Part shown: positions 35,901 to 46,700 of the stretch, piece by piece
Position numbering within the stretch: the stretch's first letter is position 1
Layout of the letters: each line of letters begins with the position of its first letter
Assembly (NCBI RefSeq): GCF_905220415.1
Contig: NC_059555.1
Span: 3,038,001-3,102,000 of the forward strand
Source of the DNA: Colias croceus
Taxonomy: Eukaryota; Arthropoda; Insecta; Lepidoptera; Pieridae
Reading direction: 5' to 3'
DNA length: 64,000 bases
Notes under the pieces: generated by a model
What the model was told of the DNA's origin: nothing
The model's input: only the letters and a program-made list of their open reading frames with translations
The model's database searches: none
Program-made: the position numbers and the translations under genes

Positions 35901-38900
35901 ACAACTGTAACTATTCGATAGGGATCCTCTAAAATATCATAACTTTGTATAAATTGACAACGCTAAAAGACACAACACTAGACAAAAAAGTTTAGTCGCT
36001 AATAGATTTTTATGAAGACTCATAGCTTAGATTTAAACTGGTCCATAAAACCACTAGTGTTAGTGTGATATAATAACATAAAAGAAAATAAAACAAAAAG
36101 TTACGTTGCTGCCATTGCCGACTTACAGGTCGTTGATACCTGCCACGACTTAAACTGGTGAAGCTAACACCGTCCCATTTTAATTTTAAGTTTTATCGTT
36201 TCAAATTACTTTTTATTAATAAAATGTTGTAAGAAATGAAAAGTTGACACTTAAATGCATTGACATTTAGTAATATAAATTAAAGTATAGATGTCATTTG
36301 TTTGTAAATGTCTTAAAAAGATACTCACAGTACTTACCCGAAGGAACAACGGAACAGTACGACACGTCCTGCTTCCACGCTACCCCGCAGCAACTTACGC
36401 ATTTTAACTCTTTTTTGCTCAGTTACTCACTCTAACGTTAAAGTATACGATGCTCAAGTAATACATTCGTGTATAACTTTGCCTACCTATAGCTAGAATA
36501 GTTCTGGAAACGTTTAAATTTCGAATTACTTTTATAGGTCGGTAATACCTTCAGATTTTCGATGGGTCGTTGATAGCTGCGTTTACCTTAATTTTGCCAG
36601 AAAGAAAAAAGCTTTTGCATAACGTTGACGTCTTCTTTGTCAACGATTTATGTAGTGATGATAAGGTAATTAATTTATGAGAATAGTCCTTGTTGGATAT
36701 TATTATGTTATATTATCAGTAAAAAAAAAACATTTAATAAAACTTATGATTACAGATGTGCAAAGAACTTCATAAAATTCTGCTTCCTAATACATTTATC
36801 ATTAATAGAGAATACTGCGCCGAAGCCAAAACGCGACCTTCTTCCTTGTACACAGTAATTTGCGACCATGTAATTGAAAAACAGAAAATACAATTAATCA
36901 AATGGAATCCAAAAAATATCGCTTCAGCAACAAGTGCTGTTACTATCACAGACAAATCCGGTTTATTACATCTAAGATCCCTACTGGATACTTTACCTGT
37001 AAAACAAAGAGTTCTCGTATTTGCTCAATATCCAGCAATATCTTATTTGGAAAATTTGGTAAAGCAATGGAGGATGCAGGGACGCATTATGAATTTATGT
37101 ATAATAAACCATGAACTCAATGAAGGTCAGTTTATGGAAGATTTACCTGAATCTGACTTGGCCGTTAATGTTTTTGACCACGTACGTATTCCATGGTTTT
37201 TGATATATAAATTAATTTTCCGCATATCCTCATACAGTACTGTGTGATGGAATGTATAGATGATAGTTTGCCAGAACCCTTGTCCAAATATAATAAAAAA
37301 ATATAATATGGTCAAATTAATATTATGGAGAACTACGGCTACGGCTTCGCCCGCGTTTGCAAAGGAAAACCCGCATAGTTCCCGTTCCCGTGGGATTTCC
37401 GAGATCCTTTGTGTTAATCCAAGTTACCCTCTATATGTGTGCTAAATTTCATTGTAATCGGTTCAGTAGTTTTTACGTGAAAGAGTAACAAACATCCATA
37501 CATCCATACAAACTTTCGCCTTTATAATATAATATATTAGATAGATATTAGATAGGCAAAGGAAAATTATATCAGAAATATTAAAGAATAATTTTATATT
37601 AGATGATGGTGATACCAACGAATAAATTTTTGAAATCGCGGCCGGCAACTCTCGCATTAATTAAAGGAATGCAAAACTAAGTTTTCAGGTTTCCATACGA
37701 AAAACAACGGCACCGTTAGAGTCACTTTATAATTGTCCGTTGAATAAAAACAACTTTCCCTGAAACTATTGCCGACGGTATATCAATTGGGTATTTGAAA
37801 AAAAAATGATTTTTTATGTATTTTACATAAAACTTTGTTATTAATAATATTTATATTTAATGCAAAAAAACTTCAAAGATTTTTTTTTTCAATTAATAAC
37901 ACATTTTGGTCACCATAGTTGTGACTTCATAATGTCATAGCTAGGTATTTAGGTATTTAATAAACAGCGTTTACAGCTATTAAACATCTCTAGACAATAA
38001 TATTTAAAATGTATTGCTAAAATACGAGTTGTTAATTGGTTCCGATTAGAATCTGATAATATTCCTGATGCTGATAATATATTTATGATTACCGATTTTT
38101 GTTAGGAGTTGCCTTTGTAGTATTCGTACATAATGGTACAAAACAAGAACGATAACTTTTGAGGTTCGACATTTTTAATATAAATTTAAATAATAATGAC
38201 AACAAAATTAAATAGATCAAAACACTGTATTCATTATTTTTGTATCAACTGCATTGAGTGAAAACTAACATTATGACGTCACACGCGCTCTGGTGACGCT
38301 TCGGGAGTTGTCGGCGTGTCTTCGGTACTGAGTTCAAAAATTAATTTTATTGTGAAATAACTTTTAAATTATTGCAAAAAAAAAGTTTTGTTATAGAACT
38401 AAGTATATAATCTTTCCATTTATCACAAAAAAAAAATATTCAAACACACAATTATTTATTATCTAAATATTTTTATTATTTTAGGGCGTTTGGGGAGGTA
38501 AGTACTACGTTCCAGGAAGACAGCTGACTCACACGGGCCAGTGCGCTATGCTACAAAGTTCAAAACTTGGAGATATTGAGTCACTGAAATGGTTCGAAGC
38601 ACCTAAAGTTTCTGACTCTGGAATAAATGTTCAGGTAAGAGAAATAGAAACATTCCTTATAATAATAAAGTAATTCATTATTTTAGCTACTATTTATATC
38701 CATTATTGTGTTACCTTCACCATCAATATAACTCCTATTGATATTATTTTTTAGGTTCATTATGCTGGAATAAATGATCTGGATGCTAAGAGGGCTTATG
38801 GTATAATTCCATTCAGTGAAAACACAACTAAAGGTTATTATGGATTGGACTATAGTGGAGTGACCAAAAAGTATGTAAAGAAATTAAATTGCAATACGTT

Positions 38901-40709
38901 ACTCCTTGAATCAAAGGAAGACCTAAAATACGACAATATAACATTACAAATTAAGTACTTTATAAACTTGAAAGATAACGAATTCTGTTCTTTTTTAAGC
39001 TGTAGAATGTTCTGCAAGACCTTTTTAGAGACTTGTTGATTTCTCAATTAACATGTGAATTATAAATGTACTTTCATTGCAGTGGTACCAAAGTTATGGG
39101 CATGATCAATGGAGGTTCTGTGAGCAATGAAATTAAAGCTAATCCAAACCTCTTGTGGCCCGTACCAGAACATTGGACACTCGAAGATGCAGCAACCGTT
39201 CCTTTGGCCTACTGTATGGCACTTTACGTTTTGGTAAGTTATATTGTTATAAGTACATATTATTATTTAAGTTAAATTGTTATATTTCTTACACTAATTG
39301 AAAGAAGATAGAGCAATTTCGTTTATTCTTATTCGTTATTTCGCTATTATATCTGTATTTTTTATTTAAATGTATATTTTACTATTGAAGGTGTAACAAA
39401 CTTTTTTATTTTCTTTCCAATTGATTTGAACAATATCTGTATATCTTTCAAAATACAGGTTATTTCATTCATATTATAATATATTTTATTCTTGTTGTAT
39501 CAGTTACTTATTTGAATGGTTTGTTTACAGAATATTAAAGGTACATTCGCTCCCGGCATCAAAGTTTTAATTCACTCTGGTACCGGTGCTTTAGGACAGG
39601 CTGCTATATCCATATGTTTAGCTTACGATTGTGAGGTATATACAACAGTGAGCGATTGTAGCAAGAAACGCTTCCTCAAAAAGTTGTTCCCAAAACTAAA
39701 AGGTACTTTACATTTTTAAACAGCTATAAAATTGTGGAACAATATTCCAAAGATTAGCCCCCGTACTATGATGTCTTAGGCTGGTTGCAGAGCTTGACCG
39801 ACCATCAGTGCGTACGTCAGTCGCGCTTGTCATATGTATGGAAATTCATAAAACCGTTCATAGCTAGACCGACCATACGCACGCGTATTTTCATGCGCAT
39901 TAGTGTCATAGTCATACAATTGTTGATGCGTATCGTCAGGACCGACGGTACGCACTGACGGCTCAAGCTCTGCAACCAGCCTTAAAGTAATATTGTTTCC
40001 AGTGTGGAAAAATGACACTGATATTATGTAGGTCGTCTAGTGTCATCACTTTTCTGTAACTGTAAACAATAATGCTATAAGAAATCATGGTTTATCAGTT
40101 ATCAAATTAATATAGACGACAAAATGAAATGTTATTTGAAAAATTATCTCTTGTATTTGCAGAAGAAAACATCGGAAATTCGAGAGATATTACATTTGGA
40201 GATATAGTTCTCTCAAGTACTAAGGGAACAGGCTGCGACATAGTTCTCGGCAGCCTCAAGGGTGAACTCAAAAATGTAATGTATATTTTATATTTTATTT
40301 TATCCCATTAATAATGATTGGCTTAGGTAGCTTTACGCCCGCGGCCGCGGCGTGAATCGCGAGAAATATAGAAATTGTACATAATTAATTTTCGATGAGG
40401 CAATATTATGTTAGTTTACGACTTCAGATATGCGTATATCTCTACAGACAGATAATAAGAAAAAAAGTATTTTTAACGGATAGACATTGTTTTGGGGCCT
40501 ATAAAAATCCATATTGCATAGGAAAAAATATTGATGTACTGGTACCGGAATGTTTTGGCTATATACGTAAAGGTAAATAATATTATTATCAAACTTGTTA
40601 CTTACCTTAACTTACGCAGAGACTGAGGATCTTATGAAAGCTTAAAGCCTTACATTTTAGAATAACCGCATATCAAATTTATATACACATATTCGTACAT
40701 ACGCACCCT

Positions 40710-40754
<45 letters not shown>

Positions 40755-43700
40755 CCACGCTCACAATCTCATACTCATACATACATTGCATGCCTGATAT
40801 TTTATTTAATACGTACCTTGTTTCTAATCCCAGCCTTTGTTTCTTTATTTTTTTTTATTTTTTTTGTAATTTATAATATTTATTAATGTAGTTATTCAAT
40901 TTCTGTGCAGTACTATACCGGCTATGTCTTGTGTGGAAGGCGTCGGTCGCCTCTAGCACAGGTTTATACCTAGTTGAGGCGATCGTCGAGTTCAAATTGT
41001 ATTGTGTTATGTATTACTTAGTACTAAATAAACGATTTTTTTTTTTTTTTTTTATTGTAGCCTATATTAATATTTGCAGGCATCTTTGAAATGCTGTGGA
41101 CCATCTGGTGTAACAATAGATACAAGTTTAATAAGCAGCCGTGAGGATTATAACTTTGGAATGCACTGCCTTACAAAAAACAGAACATTTAAAATAATTA
41201 ACTTCTCATCAATATTTGAACCTGGAAAGGAACTTGTAAGAAAGGTATGTACTGTGCGTGGTAATTAAAGTAGAAGGATCTATGTATGACTAGATTTCCG
41301 CCCGCGGCTTCGCCCGTGTTTGCAAAGGAAAACCCGCATAATTCCCGTTCCCGTGGGATTTCCGGGATAAAAACTATCCTATGTGTTAATCCAAGTTACC
41401 CTCTATGTGTGTGCTAAATTTCATTGTAATCGGTTCAGTAGTTTTTACGTGAAAGAGTAACAAACATCCATACAAACTTTCGCATTTATAATATTAGTAG
41501 GATTTGAAAATAACTGCTTTCTGCATGAAATATTTATATTTATTAAATACTTCTTCCCTTGATGAGAATCTCGATTACCAACAACTTTCTACTTGTCTGG
41601 ATAATCCAACGATTGTTAGTTGCGATTATCATTGAAACGGCGAATTGTGAATTTTTAACGAGAAAAAAATTTAGACGTCATTCATTCTAGAGATTTTCAA
41701 GGCATAAATTGAAAATCTTTCAAAACTGCAAGGGACAATAAATATTCAAACTCATAATTGTTTCAGCAACTTCAATTGCAATTAAGTGAAGGTATAGCTA
41801 AAGGCTACGTGCGACCCCTGACTCGTGTAGTGTACAGTCCTAACGAGGTGCTAAGAGCATTTAATTTGGTGGCAACTAGCAAACACCGCGGTCGAGTGCT
41901 GATCGATATGAAACAGGACATTTGTATGGAAAAAGCAAGGTAAAAAAATTGGTTGTCTGTAAAGTCGGTTTACTGATGATAGTTGAACGTGACAACGTCC
42001 GATTGTGCTTCTTTGTCGCTCGTTCCGCGCTCTCGCTCGCACTTCAAGCCTTACATGGAACGCCTCAGATGAGTCAGAGCGAGGTAACGCCGCATGAGTC
42101 ATGTTTTTTCGTGCGTGCAGCCGGCTTTATCGAATTATAAGACGTTGTCACGTCAAAAACCAAAAGTTAACTGATAAGAAAGAATAAAGAAATATAAACA
42201 TTTATTTTAACACACATAACAAACAATGATTTAAAATAATAGAAAGCAAGGATAAAATATTAGAAAACAAAACCGAATTTCCGGATTTATTGGAAAATCA
42301 TAATAGCGATTGTTAAATAACAACTACCTACGTTTCAGATTAAATTGTTCTCCAAATAATGCTCACATAGTGTTATCGGACAATGATGTACTAGCAATGC
42401 AACTTGTTGATCGACTTGTCGACCGAGGAGTCCGAAATTTGAATCTTATTTACGAAGGCCGATCTGAAAGTTTGCTATTTAAAATAAGGTAAAAAGTACT
42501 ATTTGATTTTTATCGTGATTTTTTAATATACTGTTTTTGATATATTATTTGAATTTGAATTGGTATTGAAGTTTCTTAGTTTTATTGCTATTCATACAAG
42601 AACTCTTTGATGAATTTTTATTAGATGACTAGCTGCTCCGCGCGATTTCACCCTCCCCGTCCCGTTGATCGTAGCGTGATGATATATAGCCTTCCTCGAT
42701 AAATGAGCTATCTAACACCGAAAGAATTTTTCAATCGGACCAGTAGTTCCCGAGATTAGCGCGTTCAAACAAACAAACAAACAAACAAACTCTTCAGCTT
42801 TATAATATTAGTATAGATTAATGAATGAACACTTTCTCACTATCAGAATGTGGAGAAAAACGGGAGTTGAGGTGAAAATACAAGAAAAAGAAGACATTGC
42901 CGACAAAAATATAATTCTTAATATTCTACAAGACGATAAAAAGAATAACATTGAAGGAGTATATGCCATACTTACGAATGATAGCAAATTTGACAGAGTA
43001 AATGAATTTTTGGAAGATTTGGATTCACAAACGAGATTATTATGTCCTCAGCTAAGGTATAAATATTATATTATATTTTTACGCTGTTTAATAAATATTA
43101 TGAAAATAATGAAAATATTAAAGGAAACGCTACAATATTTTTATATTATTTCAGGTATTTTGCTATCATAAACAACGAAAATGTGATTGGTGAACAGGTA
43201 ACATTATTGAGGGCAAAACTTGGTTATCCTGCTACTCTCATTCGACTTCCGTCGCTATTAAAGGTACTATTTTACGCTATAGGATATTTGTGTGGCCTTT
43301 ACATTATTTTATTGGTTCTAACATAATTATAACAGAGGTATATACAATATAACTCTATTTATTTACTCGAATTTTTTTTTATTTTTTGACCACCTTTTTA
43401 TGTTGTATTGGGTAGTATAAAATTCTTGAAATAGGTATTCATTTTCTAAATGATCATTATATAATTTTATTTATACATACATGAAGATTAATAAATCTCT
43501 TACTAACTAAATTTGCTACCAGAATGAACTCAACGATGGCCAGCATCAATTAATGTCAATAAGAAGTGCTATTGATGCAGTTGAAGAAGCTATGATATCT
43601 CAAGAAGCAGTCAGCAAAGCACAACTTGTACCAGCATATACCTAACAAATCTTTGATTGACGACGTTGCTAAATGGGCTGGTAGGTTCAATTTATTTCCA

Positions 43701-46700
43701 TCCATAGCAGTCATAGCAGTCATAAACCTACTACAGCCTACTTCATACCACTACTATTTCTACACGTCATACAACTCTCACTTTAAATGTAAAATGTGTC
43801 ATTTACAATTTTATTTTAACTAAAATTTGAATTAAAAACTTAAACCAATTAAACACTTATTAAACAGGCAAACAATTGAATATTCAGTAAAAATAGGAAA
43901 AATTAACAAAATCTAATATTTATATTTTCAGGAGTTAAACTTCCAGTAGAAGTAGATGAGAACCTTACTCTGTCAGATTTAGGCATGGATGTAGACCGAG
44001 CACAGGCCGTGCAAGCTGGTTTGAAAAATGAGTACAATATATACTACCGTGAAGACGAAATATCCGATCTAACAATACAAAGGTATATTTGCCATACCAT
44101 TATAATCTACAAATATACAACTTCAGAATCAGTCAGAATGCAAATGACTAGCCTATATTTTAAAAGTAAACTTAATGTACGTCAGAATTCAAATAACCTA
44201 TTTCTTGATATATTTTATCACTGTTTTAGAATTGGCCAAATAGAAGAACTGTTGTATGAATCAGAGTATAAAGATACTACGGGTTTGGAAACGTTTTATT
44301 CTTACGTAGATTCGGATGAACTATTTGCTACAACTGAGATGGCCTTTTTGTCTACATTGACCAACAGCGCATCTATGGTATTTTCCTTATTCATTTACTG
44401 ATTTTTTTCTTTCTATTTTTAATCATGTAGTTTCATAGAGGTAATCTATACTAATATTATAAAGATGAAGAGTTTGTTTGTTTGAACGCGCTAATCTCAA
44501 GAACTACTGGTCCGATTTGAAAAATTATTTCGGTGTTAGATAGCCCATTTATCGAGGAAGGCTATATGGTATATATCATCACGCTACGATTAACAGGAGT
44601 GGAGCCACGGGGGTAAAACCGCGCGGAGCAGCTTGACTATACTAATATTATAAAGCTCATGAGTTTGTTTGTTTGTTTGAACGCGCTAATCTCAGGAACC
44701 ATTGGGTCCGATTTGAAAAATTCTTTCGGTGTTAGATAGCTCAATTATCGAGGAAGGCTATCTTAATATATATAAATCTCGTGTCACAATGTTTGTCCTC
44801 AATGGACTCCTAAACCACTTAACCGATTATACTAAAATTCGCACACCATGTGCAGTTCGATCCAACTTGAGAGATAGGATAGTTTAAACATGTAGGTACC
44901 ACGGGCGAAGCCGGGGCGAACCACTAGTAAGGCTACATATCAGGAGCGGAGCAATGCGGGTGAAACCGCGGAGCACAGCTAGTCATTCTATAAAATTAAA
45001 GCAGTCTCATTGCTTCCGTAACATTATAATCATATTTTTTTTTTATTATTTCTTAAAATATGTATTAATTTTTGTTCGTAATTCGTATCAAACAATTGCC
45101 AAAAAGGCAATAAGACTTATATAATATTATAATGTTTAATATACATTTAGCGTGATGATGAATTCGACTCAAGTCAAAAGTTCCTGTGTATTGTTCCTGG
45201 AGTGGAAGGACATTACAAGCGCTTCTCAGAATTGTGTGAAAGACTAAAGTTACCAGCTCTGGTGCTGCAACCAGGTTTAGCAATGGCTAAAAATGAAACA
45301 TTACAAGATGTTGCTCTACGCTTTGCTAAGGTATTAAAGAATATTACCTATAACATAAGCTTATAAAAGTAGCACTCTGTGAGTTAATGATAAACGAAAT
45401 AAATTATATACTTCAGGAACTCATACGTATTTATCAAGAAATAACTAGTTGAACTCGTGGAAATTTGAATAGGTGTGAATTTCCTGTCTAGCTATGTTCT
45501 GTTTCACGGATCGATTTTATTTGCTGGCAAGATCAGCCTTCTGCGTCCTACGATCACGCATTAACCGTTGTAGTACCAAGGACTAAATAAGATACAATAA
45601 ATCTCAATATTTTTGTAAGCTCCAACATATTATGGTCGTAGATTATTATATCCATTTAATCCATACTAATATTATAAATGCGAAAGTAACTCTGTCTGTC
45701 TGTCTGTCTGTTACTCAATCACGCCTAAACTACTGAACCAATTTGCATGAAATTTGGTATAGAGATATTTTGATACCCGAGAAAGGACATAGGCTACTTT
45801 TTATTGCGAAATATGTACCACGGGCGAAGCCGGGGCGGACCACTAGTAATGTATAATTCTGACTGGATCTTTCTAGACACTATTAAAACGGACCGAACTA
45901 AAAGAAAACTTCTATCTACTGGGTTACGAGTCAGGAGTCATCATTGCTTTAGAAATGGCAGCCATTCTGGAGGAATACGGTAAGGAAATGAGTACTTAGA
46001 TACTGATTTGAAAACTAAATAAAGTACAGCATACTCTTAATGATAATAGTCTCCATTTTTATTTTATGTACTAAGATATTATGTTGGAACGAATAAATAC
46101 TATCTTCTCTATACAATAAAAGTCAGAAGTTTTGATTCCTTATGAATGTGTAAATTGATTGTGTAGGTATGTATGCTGCAAATTGCAATAACATGTACAA
46201 TACATATTACATAATATGCCATCTATATTATGTACCAAAACTAAATAATGAAATCTATTTCCTTTCGTTCTAAGGTCTGACGGGTATAGTATATTGCATT
46301 GGAGGTACACCCAACGGTATTCAAATGCAATTCGCTTCAAAACTTCAACAATTCCAAGATGAGACATCGCTTCAGGAAGCCGTGGGCAGGCACATGGTGA
46401 ATATTATGTCGGGGCAAAGTAGTGCTTCACTAGAAACAGCCTTTGAGAAGGCTCCAACTTGGAAAGAAAAAGTAGATAGCTGTTTACGTGATTTGAGAGG
46501 ACGAGTCAATCATTCCGCCCAATATACTAGAGAGCTCATAGAGACAGCATATTCACGTATTGTACAAGTCAGAAATTATTCGTCGAAGCCGCAGAAATTG
46601 CGATCGCTGCTAATTGTGATGACACCTAGTGATTGGTTTGAAAAGTTCTCTTTACAGGATTATTCTGTGCAGCCAATAGTTGAATACAAACTTAAAGCAC

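Noticed and set aside
36756..37247. 163-codon frame starting with ATG as an independent gene
   Set aside because: The ATG follows a splice acceptor and the frame aligns with the internal gene 2 exon 57012-56596. It is an exon of gene 1.
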